Counted from the stretch's first letter, positions 1-8,777 are shown. The stretch is 64,000 nt of DNA from an uncultured Ruminococcus sp. (GCA_900544395.1 UQVC01000003.1:50754-114753); one strand, 5' to 3'. Numbers and translations are program-made. Notes: generated from the letters alone by a model not told the origin.

Positions 1-345
1 AGAGGAAGGCATCAGCAAAATAAATGTACCAAGTGCAACCATTGCCCCGCCCAGTGGTTCCTGACCTTCTGCTTTTACATAATTATAACTGATACCGATT
101 ACGGCAATCATCGCACTGATATTAAACGTTGCCCCATATGCCTGATCCAGAACCGATTTGATACCTGTCGCTTCCAAAAAATCTACAACTGCCTGAATTG
201 GAAAGTTCGAGAGAATCAAAAAGAAGGATCCCACGATTAACAGCGGCATAGAATAAATCATGCCATCTTTGATTGCCTGTACTCCCTTTGTGTTGATAAA
301 CTTCATAATTTTCGGGATTACTTTTTCATTAAAATATTTCCCCAT
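1..345 (-). CDS. PTS lactose/cellobiose-family permease EIIC, N-terminal part (runs off the window)
   Basis: Membrane permease of a sugar phosphotransferase system; it imports a beta-glucoside and phosphorylates it together with the EIIB encoded just upstream. The 115 visible residues start MGKYFNEKVIPKIMKF, a usual EIIC beginning, followed by two hydrophobic segments (about residues 30-50 and 60-78) and the start of a third. The start is supported by a GAGGAGGAAT Shine-Dalgarno sequence. It lies 37 nt after EIIB in an operon with GH1 and GH5 hydrolases. The C-terminus and substrate loop are outside the window, so substrate specificity rests on the neighbours. Confidence 0.9.
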   Translation of the reverse strand, partial: MGKYFNEKVIPKIMKFINTKGVQAIKDGMIYSMPLLIVGSFFLILSNFPIQAVVDFLEATGIKSVLDQAYGATFNISAMIAVIGISYNYVKAEGQEPLGGAMVALGTFILLMPSS

Positions 346-382
346 TGCTCATTCCTCCTCATTCCTGCTTTTCGAACGCCCT

Positions 383-697
383 CTATTTGTTGTTTTTCGC
401 CAGCTTGTACGCAAATTTTAAAACATTCATTCCATTACACATTCCATAATCTGTCATCGGGATTACATCGACCGGGACATTCTTTGGTCCGCAGATTTCT
501 TTTGCTTTTGCAAGTTGGAATCCAACCTGCGGCCCGAGAAGAGCCACATCAACACCATCGATCAAACGCTCCATCTCTGAAATCGGGAATGCTGCAATAT
601 CCGCATCTTTACCTTTTTCTTTTGCTGCCTCCTGCATTTTTGAGACTAACAGACTTGTTGACATTCCTGCTGCACAAAATAAACGGATTACCATCAT
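383..697 (-). CDS. PTS lactose/cellobiose-specific EIIB component
   Basis: Cytosolic phosphotransfer protein of 104 aa, the usual EIIB-cellobiose length. The phosphorylated cysteine is Cys8 in the P-loop CAAGMSTSLL near the N-terminus; it passes phosphate from EIIA to the sugar bound by EIIC. GGAGG lies 5 nt before the first of two adjacent ATG codons. It sits between the 6-phospho-beta-glucosidase and EIIC. No EIIA is visible here; it may follow EIIC outside the window or be supplied by another locus. Confidence 0.95.
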   Translation of the reverse strand: MMVIRLFCAAGMSTSLLVSKMQEAAKEKGKDADIAAFPISEMERLIDGVDVALLGPQVGFQLAKAKEICGPKNVPVDVIPMTDYGMCNGMNVLKFAYKLAKNNK

Positions 698-724
698 TTT
701 TTCCTCCTGAAATTTTATTTTTAT

Positions 725-2161
725 TTAAAGCACTTCTCCATTGCTTTCAATCACTTTTTTGTACCAGAAAAACGAATCTTTTTTTCTTCTTTCCAATGTT
801 CCGTTTCCCTGATTATCTTTATCTACATAGATAAATCCATACCGTTTTTCCATTTCTCCGGTTCCTGCACTTACCAGATCAATGCACCCCCACGACGTAT
901 ATCCGATTACGGGAATACCATCCTCCAAAATAGCTTTCTCCATCTCTTCAATGTGCATCTTCAAGTATTCGATACGATATGGATCATGAATGCCATCCTC
1001 TTCCACCGTGTCATACGCACCAAATCCATTTTCCACAATAAACAGCGGCACATGATATCTCTGGTGCAGAAGATTCAGAGAATAGCGCAGTCCTTTTGGA
1101 TCGATCTGCCATCCCCAGTCACTTGCTTTTACATATGGATTTTGGGCAGTGTAATATCCATCGGATACTTTGATGCTGTTTTCTACTTCTACACTGCTGA
1201 TCGTATTACTCATATAATAGCTGAAGCCAATATAATCTACGCAGCCTTCTTTTAAAATCTGTAAATCTTCTGCTGTCATATCCAGCTCAATCCCATGCTG
1301 TTTCCGGAACGCATTCATGTATGCCGGATATTCCCCGAATACATGAATATCCCCATAATAATATAGTCTGTGTTCCATTGCAACCTGCGCTGCCCACACA
1401 TCATCCGGAGAACAGGTTCTCGGGTAATACGGAACCATTGCAAGCATACATCCAATCTGAAAATCCGGGTTGATCTCATGTCCCAGTTTCACAACTTTTG
1501 CACTTGCTACCATTTCATAATGTACCGCCTGCTGCAATACTGTCTGTACGTCTTCATCCTCCCTGTAAAGAATTCCTGAATTCGTCCATGCATGCCATTT
1601 AGATGATACACATCCCTGATTGTTGATTTCGTTGAAAGTCATCCAATATCTTACTTTATCTTTGTATCGCTTCATTACCGTTTCTGCAAACCGAACAAAG
1701 AACTCGATCAACTTACGATTTCGAAATCCCCCATATTTTTCTACCAGATAATACGGCATCTCAAAATGACTTAACGTAACCACAGGTTCAATCTGATATT
1801 TCAACAATTCATCAAACATATCGTCATAGAATTGCAATCCTTCCTCATTCGGTTCTGTCTCATCCCCGTTTGGAAAAATTCTTGTCCATGCAATGGAAGT
1901 ACGAAAACATTTGAATCCCATCTCAGCCATCAGACGGATATCCTCTTTATACCTGAAATAAAAATCAATTGCTTCATGGTTTGGATAGTTTTTTCCCGGA
2001 AGGATTCCATTTGTAATCTGTCGTTCGATTCCATTCGCTCCCGCCGTCATCACATCCGCAATGGAAAGTCCCTTTCCGCCTTCCCGGAACCCCCCTTCCA
2101 GCTGATGTGCAGCCACAGCTCCACCCCACAGAAAATCATCCGGCAACATTTGTTTTTTCAT
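725..2161 (-). CDS. 6-phospho-beta-glucosidase, GH1
   Basis: Retaining GH1 hydrolase of 478 aa that cleaves phosphorylated beta-glucosides delivered by the PTS to glucose 6-phosphate and an aglycone or glucose. Visible are the N-terminal FLWGGAVAAHQLEGG, the acid/base region WMTFNEINN, the nucleophile region FIVENGFGA and the C-terminal phosphate-binding pattern Ser/Lys/Tyr in SAGTGEMEKRY, which marks 6-phospho rather than plain glucosidases. The start at 2161 is chosen because AAAGGAG lies 7 nt before it; a longer frame to 2197 has no such site. It begins 13 nt after the GH5 stop. Confidence 0.95.
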   Translation of the reverse strand: MKKQMLPDDFLWGGAVAAHQLEGGFREGGKGLSIADVMTAGANGIERQITNGILPGKNYPNHEAIDFYFRYKEDIRLMAEMGFKCFRTSIAWTRIFPNGDETEPNEEGLQFYDDMFDELLKYQIEPVVTLSHFEMPYYLVEKYGGFRNRKLIEFFVRFAETVMKRYKDKVRYWMTFNEINNQGCVSSKWHAWTNSGILYREDEDVQTVLQQAVHYEMVASAKVVKLGHEINPDFQIGCMLAMVPYYPRTCSPDDVWAAQVAMEHRLYYYGDIHVFGEYPAYMNAFRKQHGIELDMTAEDLQILKEGCVDYIGFSYYMSNTISSVEVENSIKVSDGYYTAQNPYVKASDWGWQIDPKGLRYSLNLLHQRYHVPLFIVENGFGAYDTVEEDGIHDPYRIEYLKMHIEEMEKAILEDGIPVIGYTSWGCIDLVSAGTGEMEKRYGFIYVDKDNQGNGTLERRKKDSFFWYKKVIESNGEVL

Positions 2162-2174
2162 CTTCTCATCTCCT

Positions 2175-3257
2175 TTATATAACAAGCCATCCTTCATCTA
2201 CCGCTCGGACAAAATCCCAGTCATTTCTTCCCGGTGTATGCAGTTTATAACTCCAGTAAATCCAGCCTTCGCATTTTTCCCATGCGTTCAGCTGCATCTC
2301 ACCGAACATCCGGTAAATTCTTCTTTTTTGTTCTGTTTCTGCTGCGCTGCGAATCAAATCACTCTTATTGGCAATACACCACTCGCCTACTACTACATCA
2401 TGAAATTGCTGCGCTCTTACAAGTCGCTTTTCAAAGGACTCTTCTACATATTTCTGATAATCCGAAAAATGTTTCCCTTTGATGCCGGCTTCACTGAAAT
2501 TCAGATACATATGTGTATCAATCACCACATTTGGATAGGATTCTCTCGGCATAAAATTTTCCCATTCTTCCAGTCGGAAACCATCGTGAAGCACAACTTT
2601 AACGTGTTCTCCACAATGTCGGCATACCCGATCATACCCCTTTAAGTAAAACTCCTTAAGAACCTCTGTCGGAACATAAGTCGATCCTTCTGCACGTTTC
2701 GGATCTCTTGGTCTGTATCGCTCTTTATTGATCTCCAGTACTTCCTTTGAAACAGGTTCATTGAGCAATTCAATTCCATAAAGACCTTCTCTGTCCGCAT
2801 AACGTTTTGCCAATTTTTCCAGTACATCCAATGTATATTCTATGTTTTCCTGTTTCAAATGCCATTTTACAACACCTGTAAGCCCTCCATTGTCAAACCC
2901 GTTCTGACTGTCCGGTACTGTATGCAGATCTATCATAATCTTTAAATCATATTGTTCTGCCCAGTCAAATGCTTTATCCAGATACTCAACACATCCTACA
3001 TATGGAGCTCTGTCTCCAAAAATAAAATGCGGAACCGGAATTCTTACAAGGTTTAATCCCATTGCTCTGATGTGCTGAAAATCTCTTTCCTGTATAAAAT
3101 AATCCCGATGCATTCGAATTCGTAAAGCTGCCTCTTCCGGAGACAACATCGTATAAAAGTCTTCTTCATCTTCTGCCTCTGTCCCATGAAACAGCTCTGA
3201 ACTCATCCACTTTTCCAGAACCAGCCAGTTTCCTAGATTTACACCTTTTACTTTCAA
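2175..3257 (-). CDS. Cytosolic GH5 family glycoside hydrolase (exo-beta-1,3-glucanase-like)
   Basis: A 360-aa GH5 hydrolase with no signal peptide, so it should act inside the cell on imported beta-glucosides or oligosaccharides. The N-terminus KGVNLGNWLVLEKW resembles fungal-type exo-beta-1,3-glucanases; the acid/base Glu is in ELLNEPVS and the nucleophile Glu in VVVGEWCI. The start is TTG at 3257 with GAGGTGAG upstream; the first internal ATG would delete the conserved KGVNLGNW strand. It is the first gene of the PTS operon, directly behind a strong promoter. Substrate (laminari-, cello- or gentio-type) cannot be told from sequence alone. Confidence 0.85.
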   Translation of the reverse strand: MKVKGVNLGNWLVLEKWMSSELFHGTEAEDEEDFYTMLSPEEAALRIRMHRDYFIQERDFQHIRAMGLNLVRIPVPHFIFGDRAPYVGCVEYLDKAFDWAEQYDLKIMIDLHTVPDSQNGFDNGGLTGVVKWHLKQENIEYTLDVLEKLAKRYADREGLYGIELLNEPVSKEVLEINKERYRPRDPKRAEGSTYVPTEVLKEFYLKGYDRVCRHCGEHVKVVLHDGFRLEEWENFMPRESYPNVVIDTHMYLNFSEAGIKGKHFSDYQKYVEESFEKRLVRAQQFHDVVVGEWCIANKSDLIRSAAETEQKRRIYRMFGEMQLNAWEKCEGWIYWSYKLHTPGRNDWDFVRAVDEGWLVI

Positions 3258-3277
3258 TTTTCACTCACCTCTTCTGT

Positions 3278-3316
3278 TGATATCGATACTATACAAAAAT
3301 CACATTTTATTTTCAA
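3278..3316 (-). promoter_or_regulatory. Promoter of the beta-glucoside PTS operon, with cre-like overlap
   Basis: On the minus strand, TTGAAA (3311-3316), a 17-bp spacer and TATAGT (3288-3293) form a near-consensus housekeeping promoter ending about 30 nt before the GH5 TTG start. The stretch 3278-3292 overlapping the -10 matches the catabolite-response pattern WTGNAANCGNNNNCA with two mismatches, so CcpA repression is possible but weakly supported. Confidence 0.7.
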
Positions 3317-3340
3317 TTTTTTTGTATATTTTGTTGTTGC

Positions 3341-3389
3341 GTTTCATTTTTTCTGAAACAAATTGGTATTTTTTTGCAACAGTGTTTCA
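3341..3389. promoter_or_regulatory. Candidate RpiR operator cluster (GTTTCA/TGAAAC)
   Basis: Upstream of the PTS operon promoter, GTTTCA (3341-3346) and TGAAAC (3354-3359) form an inverted repeat with a 7-nt centre, and a third GTTTCA follows at 3384-3389. RpiR-family regulators often bind TGAAA/TTTCA arms. The position 25-75 bp upstream of the -35 would suit an activator. The assignment to the neighbouring RpiR protein is inference. Confidence 0.4.
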
Positions 3390-3426
3390 CACGTAAAATT
3401 TTCATCTTCTTTTTTGTGCAAAATAG

Positions 3427-3469
3427 ACAGGTCTTTTTTGGTTATTTCTTACAACCAAAAAAGACCTGT
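3427..3469. terminator. Long hairpin between rpiR and the PTS operon
   Basis: A perfect 17-bp inverted repeat (arms 3427-3443 and 3453-3469, 9-nt loop) lies just after the RpiR gene. The arms contain T6/A6 runs, and short T-rich stretches follow on both sides, so it can end rpiR transcripts and possibly opposite-strand ones. Confidence 0.7.
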
Positions 3470-3485
3470 ATTTTCCCAACATTGT

Positions 3486-4346
3486 TTATTTTTCTTCCAA
3501 CCCCCAAAGAATTTTTTCCCCAATCTTCTCATATTTTTGATTTAAAATCAAATTTTCCTGATATTTTCTGCTAAATTCCATTCCATATAAAACATCAAGA
3601 ATATATTTTCCCGAAGCAAAAAACATGGATGTCCAAAATCCTTCTACCTTCTCCGTACCCGATGCTGTAAGTACCTCATCCGCATATTTCGCAATGATCC
3701 TGTTTTCTCCTGATACAATCGCAATCACCTTGGTTCCATTGTTTCTCAATATTTTTTCAATTTCCACCAACCGTTCATTCCTTCCTGTATGACTTAAAAT
3801 AATCGCCACATGCCCATCAGAAGGCATATTCGCTGAAAGTCCCTGAATATTGGTCGCAGAATAAACTGCCGCGCGTTTTCCTGCATGAAAAAACAACGAA
3901 CATCCATACTGCGCAAGATTGACATTCATGTCATATGCATAAAAGTCCACACAACTTGCCTCAGCAATGATCTTCCCGACTCTGATCAACTGACTATAAG
4001 AAATTTCCTTTTGTGTTTCTTCCACTGCCCGTTTCTGAATTTCGGTTACTTTCCGTACTATTGTCACAACATTTTCTCTTTCAGACAGCAAAACTTTCTT
4101 TTCTTCTATTGCCAGATTGCCAGCCCTCAATTCACTGACAAATTTAATCTTGAATTCCGGAAATCCCTTCACCCCAAGTTTTTGGCAAAACCTTGTCACT
4201 GACGCTGCACTGGTAAAAGTCCGTTGCCCCAATTCTCTAGATGACATATTCTCAATCATTTCCGGATGTTCCAAAACAAATTTCACAATATCCTTTTCAC
4301 GTTCCGTGAATCCCTGTGTCTGTTTTAACTGCTGAATCAATGCCAT
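3486..4346 (-). CDS. MurR/RpiR family transcriptional regulator
   Basis: A 286-aa regulator with an N-terminal RpiR helix-turn-helix domain (about 1-80; FTEREKDIVKFVLEHPE, then the recognition region FTSAASVTRFCQKLG) and a C-terminal SIS sugar-phosphate-binding domain (about 110-245). It probably senses a sugar phosphate made by the adjacent PTS and GH1 system and controls that operon. GGAGG precedes the ATG. It is transcribed from its own promoter and separated from the operon by a hairpin, so it is not simply the operon's first gene. Confidence 0.9.
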   Translation of the reverse strand: MALIQQLKQTQGFTEREKDIVKFVLEHPEMIENMSSRELGQRTFTSAASVTRFCQKLGVKGFPEFKIKFVSELRAGNLAIEEKKVLLSERENVVTIVRKVTEIQKRAVEETQKEISYSQLIRVGKIIAEASCVDFYAYDMNVNLAQYGCSLFFHAGKRAAVYSATNIQGLSANMPSDGHVAIILSHTGRNERLVEIEKILRNNGTKVIAIVSGENRIIAKYADEVLTASGTEKVEGFWTSMFFASGKYILDVLYGMEFSRKYQENLILNQKYEKIGEKILWGLEEK

Positions 4347-4374
4347 ATTTTTTCCTCCGTCTTTTTTCTTTTTT

Positions 4375-4404
4375 ATCTTATCGCATGCCAGCAGACACCG
4401 TCAA
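4375..4404 (-). promoter_or_regulatory. Promoter of rpiR
   Basis: On the minus strand TTGACG (4399-4404), an 18-bp spacer and TAAGAT (4375-4380) lie about 30 nt upstream of the RpiR start and directly after the ftsH terminator. Confidence 0.55.
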
Positions 4405-4411
4405 TCTATGA

Positions 4412-4478
4412 GATATAAAAAAATCAGAAAATGTTCTTCTACAGGTTCTGTTACCTACCTGTTCGACACATTTTCTGA
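4412..4478 (-). terminator. ftsH terminator
   Basis: The outer stem TCAGAAAATGT/ACATTTTCTGA (4424-4434 with 4468-4478) encloses an inner ACAGGT/ACCTGT stem (4441-4446 with 4457-4462). It is followed on the minus strand by TTTTTTT, a Rho-independent terminator just after the FtsH stop. Confidence 0.85.
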
Positions 4479-4488
4479 CTCTTCTTTC

Positions 4489-6357
4489 TTATTCCTCCAT
4501 CACATCCATTGCTGGATTCGCCAAATTTTTGTCTTCTTTCTGCAATATCTGCATAAATTCTTCCCCTGTGATCGTCTCATTTTCATAGAGATACTTGGCA
4601 AGCTCGTGCAGCTTTGCCTCATTTTCTTTCAAGATCTGAAGCGCTTTTGCATGAGCCTGTCTCACAATCTCTACAACCTTTGCATCAATTTTCGTCTGTG
4701 TCTCTGGAGAACAGGTCAAAGAAGCATCCCCGCCAAGATACTGATTCTGGATCGTCTCCATCGCCACCATATCAAACTCATCGCTCATACCGAATTGCGT
4801 CAGCATAGCTCTTGCAAGTTTGGTCGCCTGTTCGATATCGTTGGATGCTCCGGTTGTCACTTCCTTGAATACCAGCTCTTCCGCGGCCCGTCCTCCGGTA
4901 AATGTGGCGATCTTATTGAGCAGCTCTGATTTTGTCATCAGAAAATGCTCGCCCTCATCCACCTGCATGGTATACCCCAACGCACCGGATGTACGCGGAA
5001 TGATCGTGATCTTCTGCACCGGCGCAGAATCGGTCTGCTTAGCTGCTACCAGCGCATGCCCAATCTCATGGTAAGCCACGGTCAGCTTTTCTTTAGTGGA
5101 CAGGATCCTGTTTTTCTTCTGATATCCGGCGATCACTGTCTCTACACTCTCTTCCAGATCTTCCTGGGTAGTCACTTTGCTTCCGCGGCGGACCGCCCGA
5201 AGAGCTGCTTCATTGACAATATTAGCAAGCTCTGCACCGGATGCTCCTGCCGCAGTCCTTGCAACTGCCGCAAAATCCACATTATCAGAAAGCTTGATCT
5301 TCTTTCCATGGACTCTTAAAATCTCTTCTCTTCCTTTCAGATCCGGAAGCTCTACCGGAATTCTGCGGTCAAACCGTCCCGGACGAAGAAGCGCCGGATC
5401 CAGAGAGTCCGGCTGGTTGGTCGCTGCTAGGATCACAACACCTTTCGTTCCATCAAATCCATCCATCTCTGTCAGAAGCTGATTCAGTGTCTGTTCTCTC
5501 TCATCGTTTCCACCCATATTGCCATTTCGTTTTTTTCCGATGGCATCGATCTCGTCAATGAATACAATACACGGAGCTTTCTCATTGGCCTGCTGGAACA
5601 GATCCCGCACTTTGGCTGCTCCCATTCCCACAAACATCTCCACAAATTCAGAACCGGAAATCGAAAAGAATGGAACGTTCGCCTCTCCGGCCACTGCTTT
5701 TGCAAGCAAAGTCTTACCGGTTCCCGGAGGTCCCACCAGAAGCGCTCCTTTTGGCATGGCTGCTCCCATTTCCCGATACTTATCCGGATCATGTAGATAA
5801 TCCACAATCTCGCTTAACAATTCCTTCGCCTCATCTTCTCCTGCCACATCAGAGAACTTGATCCCATTGCTGGACTTGACATAGATCTTGGCATTGCTTT
5901 TTCCGCCTCCAAACATCATGGAATTCATCGGATTGGCTCCGCCATTCATCTTGGACATCATCTTTCTGGACAGCCATCTTCCGAGAAAGATAAAAATCCC
6001 GATGGGCAGGATGTAACTGAGTAAAAAATACAAGATCGGTGACATCTCTTCTGTAATCTCTGAAGAAAAATCCGCTCCGGAATCATACAGTCGCTCCACC
6101 AGTCCTGGATCCTCCATCGTTCCGGTCTTATACATCTTTTCCTCACTTTTATCAGTAAAGATGATCTCTCCGCTGTCAATATTGACTTTTCCGATCTCCC
6201 GCTTTTCTGTCATCTCCATAAATGTATTGTAATCCACTTCTTTGACAGAATGTTTCAACACATTCGGAAACACCAGACTGTTTAACAAGATCATGATGGT
6301 CACCACGATCAGGCAATAATATAAAAACGGTTTTTTCGGCGATTTTACTTCTTGCAT
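4489..6357 (-). CDS. ftsH: ATP-dependent zinc metalloprotease FtsH
   Basis: Membrane-anchored AAA+ protease of 622 aa that degrades misfolded membrane proteins and regulatory substrates. Two transmembrane segments (about 11-30 and 107-126) flank a short extracytoplasmic domain. The AAA domain shows Walker A GPPGTGKT (209-216), Walker B IVFIDEIDA (264-272) and the second region of homology LLRPGRFDRR. The protease domain carries the zinc motif HEIGH (430-434). Length is normal. AAAGGAG lies 6 nt before the ATG. It is monocistronic, with its own promoter and terminator. It may be a second FtsH of the genome, since the usual hpt/tilS neighbours are absent. Confidence 0.97.
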   Translation of the reverse strand: MQEVKSPKKPFLYYCLIVVTIMILLNSLVFPNVLKHSVKEVDYNTFMEMTEKREIGKVNIDSGEIIFTDKSEEKMYKTGTMEDPGLVERLYDSGADFSSEITEEMSPILYFLLSYILPIGIFIFLGRWLSRKMMSKMNGGANPMNSMMFGGGKSNAKIYVKSSNGIKFSDVAGEDEAKELLSEIVDYLHDPDKYREMGAAMPKGALLVGPPGTGKTLLAKAVAGEANVPFFSISGSEFVEMFVGMGAAKVRDLFQQANEKAPCIVFIDEIDAIGKKRNGNMGGNDEREQTLNQLLTEMDGFDGTKGVVILAATNQPDSLDPALLRPGRFDRRIPVELPDLKGREEILRVHGKKIKLSDNVDFAAVARTAAGASGAELANIVNEAALRAVRRGSKVTTQEDLEESVETVIAGYQKKNRILSTKEKLTVAYHEIGHALVAAKQTDSAPVQKITIIPRTSGALGYTMQVDEGEHFLMTKSELLNKIATFTGGRAAEELVFKEVTTGASNDIEQATKLARAMLTQFGMSDEFDMVAMETIQNQYLGGDASLTCSPETQTKIDAKVVEIVRQAHAKALQILKENEAKLHELAKYLYENETITGEEFMQILQKEDKNLANPAMDVMEE

Positions 6358-6383
6358 ATACTGCTCCTTTCCCGTTACTTTCG

Positions 6384-6430
6384 TAACTTAAGTTAAAAGG
6401 TAGTATAGTCGAGCTGTTTTCAGAAGTCAA
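6384..6430 (-). promoter_or_regulatory. ftsH promoter with downstream palindrome
   Basis: On the minus strand TTGACT (6425-6430), a 17-bp spacer and TATACT (6402-6407) form a strong promoter. The perfect palindrome TAACTTAAGTTA (6384-6395) covers the expected transcription start, and further GTAAC/GTTAC half-sites continue to 6374. This looks like a repressor operator; the regulator is unknown. Confidence 0.7.
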
Positions 6431-6468
6431 GCAAGTTCCCCTCTCCATCGGAAAATTTCATTTTTATT

Positions 6469-7176
6469 TTATTTTTCAGGCAGATTCTGCCCGTAATATG
6501 CATTTGCTCCATGTTTTCTATAATAATGTTTATCCTGCAGTTCTTGCGGTGCAAGCCGGTTTTCTGGATTGAGCCATTCGCTTCTGGCAGCCATTTTGGC
6601 AACTTCTTCTGTTACGACAGCCTGATGTACAGCTTCTGCGGCATTCGCGCCCCAGGTAAATACTCCGTGATTTTTGCACAATACAACCGGCACTGCCAGA
6701 TAATCTTTTTTCCGCATTTCAAATTCATCTGCGATCAGGACGCCTGTGTTCCATTCATATGCTTCTTCAATCTCTTTTCTGGTCAGATTTCTCACACAAG
6801 GAATTTCTCCATAGATATAATCTGCATGGGTTGTTCCATAACACGGAATGTCTCTTCCCGCCTGTGCCCAGCTCGTTGCCCAGGAAGAATGAGTGTGCAC
6901 GATCCCTCCGATCTTTGGAAAACGATTATAAAGAACCACATGAGTCGGTGTATCGGATGACGGATTGTAACGCCCCTCTACTTTATTCCCTTTCAGATCT
7001 ACAACCACCATATCATCCGGCGTCAGTTTGTCATATTCCACACCGCTTGGCTTGATCACAAACAAGCCGCTCTCTCTGTCGATCCCACTTACATTGCCCC
7101 ACGTAAATGTAACTAATCCATACTTGGGAAGCTGCATATTTGCTTCGTATACTTGCTGTTTCAATTCTTCCAACAT
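6469..7176 (-). CDS. L-ribulose-5-phosphate 4-epimerase (AraD/UlaF/SgbE family)
   Basis: A class II aldolase-fold enzyme of 235 aa converting L-ribulose 5-phosphate to D-xylulose 5-phosphate, the last step of L-arabinose or L-ascorbate/xylulose breakdown. Zinc ligands His94 and His96 (HTHSS) and His170 (KNHGVF), and the catalytic Asp75, align with the E. coli family. The start at 7176 (MLEELKQQVYEAN) is the family start with AAAGGGG upstream; longer frames add 33 residues without a ribosome site. It stands alone: no kinase or isomerase gene is nearby, so the exact pathway (AraD or UlaF) is uncertain. Confidence 0.9.
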   Translation of the reverse strand: MLEELKQQVYEANMQLPKYGLVTFTWGNVSGIDRESGLFVIKPSGVEYDKLTPDDMVVVDLKGNKVEGRYNPSSDTPTHVVLYNRFPKIGGIVHTHSSWATSWAQAGRDIPCYGTTHADYIYGEIPCVRNLTRKEIEEAYEWNTGVLIADEFEMRKKDYLAVPVVLCKNHGVFTWGANAAEAVHQAVVTEEVAKMAARSEWLNPENRLAPQELQDKHYYRKHGANAYYGQNLPEK

Positions 7177-7275
7177 TGTCTGATACCCCTTTCTCTTCAT
7201 CCATTTTCTCTTATCATACTCGCTTTTCCTCAAAAATAAAAGATTTTTGCACATCTCTTTTGGATATTTGCTCAT

Positions 7276-7316
7276 AAAAAATACAGCCCATCATTTTTCT
7301 GATGCAGCTGTATTTT
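7276..7316 (-). terminator. Terminator of the AGCS symporter gene
   Basis: Stem AAAATACAGC/GCTGTATTTT (7278-7287 with 7307-7316), with an inner ATCA/TGAT stem and a T-rich tail on the minus strand, sits directly after the symporter stop and before the epimerase gene. Confidence 0.85.
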
Positions 7317-7322
7317 CTATCA

Positions 7323-8717
7323 TTACTTCCAACACTCGGTATTATGGATTCCCACGTTTTTCGCCTTGAATACCGGATTCTTTCCGGCCTTCTTCTGAGT
7401 TTCATAATCTTTAAGTACTTTCAGCGCAATATTTCCTAACAGAAGGATTGCAATAATATTCACAATGGCCATACATCCCATGGTGATATCTGCCAGATTC
7501 CATACCAGAGAGAAATCTGCCTGCGCCCCGAAAAACACTGCCAAAAGGCAGGTACAACGGAATACGAACAACAAAAACTTATTATTTTTAATAAACAAAA
7601 TATTCGACTCTGCATAATAATAATTTCCGATCAGACTGCTGAACGCAAATGCAAAAATGGAAGCTGTAATAAAATGGATCCCCCAGGTACCCACATTGGC
7701 AGAAATTGCTTTCTGGACAAACGGAATTCCATCCAGAACTCCCGGCTGCCCTTCCGCTCCGGAAAGAAGCAGCATCATTGCTGTTGCTGAGCAAATCAAT
7801 AAGGTGTCGATAAATACAGAGATTACCTGTACCATTCCCTGTTTTGCCGGATGGCTCACCGCCGCGCTTGCCGCTGCATTTGGGGCACTTCCCATTCCAG
7901 CCTCATTGGAAAACAACCCTCTCTTGATTCCGATCACCACTGCACTTCCTGCCATTCCCCCCAAAATAGCCTGAAAGTCAAATGCTTCCGACATGATCAG
8001 CGCAAATACTCCCGGAAGCTGTGGAATATGTGTCACAATGGTAAACAGACCGATCAACAAATATGCACCCGCCATGATCGGCACCATCACAGAGGTAATA
8101 AAGCCGATTCGATGTACTCCGCCAAAAATAACCAGTCCCGTTCCTACCGCAAGGATCAGTCCTACGATCATCGGATACATACTCTCACTGTACCCCGGAA
8201 TATAATACTCCAGAGCAGAAGACATATTATACGACTGCAGTCCATTAAATCCATAGGCAAAACAAATGATCAGCAGAATGGAAAACAGAACCCCCATCCA
8301 GCGCTTTCCAAGTGCTTTTTCCATATAATAAGACGGACCGCCTCGGAAGTCCTTGCCATCTTTTGTCTTGTATACCTGTGCCAGTGTACTTTCAATAAAC
8401 GCAGAAGCTCCTCCGATCACTGCCATCAGCCACATCCAGAACACAGCTCCCGGCCCTCCGGCTGCCACTGCTGTCGCAATTCCAGCAATATTCCCGGTCC
8501 CCACACGGGAAGCTGTCGAAATCATCAAAGCCTGAAACGATGAAACCTGTTTTTTTCCTTCTGCCTTTTCCGTCAGAATACGAAATCCTTCTTTGAGCAG
8601 CCGAACCTGTGCAAATCGAGACCGCACTGTGAAATAAATTCCGGTACCTACCAGTAAAAACAACAACAAATATGTATACATAAAGTCATTGATCTTCCCT
8701 AAGATGTCATTTAACAT
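7323..8717 (-). CDS. Sodium/alanine (glycine) symporter, AGCS family
   Basis: Integral membrane transporter of 464 aa with about 11 hydrophobic segments that imports alanine or glycine with Na+ (or H+). The family regions SRVGTGNIAGIATA and FSNEAGMGSAPNAAA are present. The start at 8717 follows AGGAGG by 6 nt; the longer frame adds a non-hydrophobic stretch lacking a ribosome site. It is transcribed alone between its own promoter and terminator. The substrate could also be another small neutral amino acid such as glutamine. Confidence 0.93.
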   Translation of the reverse strand: MLNDILGKINDFMYTYLLLFLLVGTGIYFTVRSRFAQVRLLKEGFRILTEKAEGKKQVSSFQALMISTASRVGTGNIAGIATAVAAGGPGAVFWMWLMAVIGGASAFIESTLAQVYKTKDGKDFRGGPSYYMEKALGKRWMGVLFSILLIICFAYGFNGLQSYNMSSALEYYIPGYSESMYPMIVGLILAVGTGLVIFGGVHRIGFITSVMVPIMAGAYLLIGLFTIVTHIPQLPGVFALIMSEAFDFQAILGGMAGSAVVIGIKRGLFSNEAGMGSAPNAAASAAVSHPAKQGMVQVISVFIDTLLICSATAMMLLLSGAEGQPGVLDGIPFVQKAISANVGTWGIHFITASIFAFAFSSLIGNYYYAESNILFIKNNKFLLFVFRCTCLLAVFFGAQADFSLVWNLADITMGCMAIVNIIAILLLGNIALKVLKDYETQKKAGKNPVFKAKNVGIHNTECWK

Positions 8718-8777
8718 AGAATTCCTCCTTTTCTTTTCCTCTTTCCCTGTCTCTTTTTGGGCAGGGTTAACGTCGAT

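Noticed and set aside
484..834. Plus-strand 116-codon frame opposite the PTS EIIB gene
   Set aside because: It is antisense to a clear EIIB gene and the end of GH1, rich in Leu/Phe from reversed codons, with no ribosome site.
3427..3469. 17-bp perfect inverted repeat as a transposon end or attachment site
   Set aside because: No transposase, no second copy seen in the window, and its position right after rpiR fits a transcription terminator.
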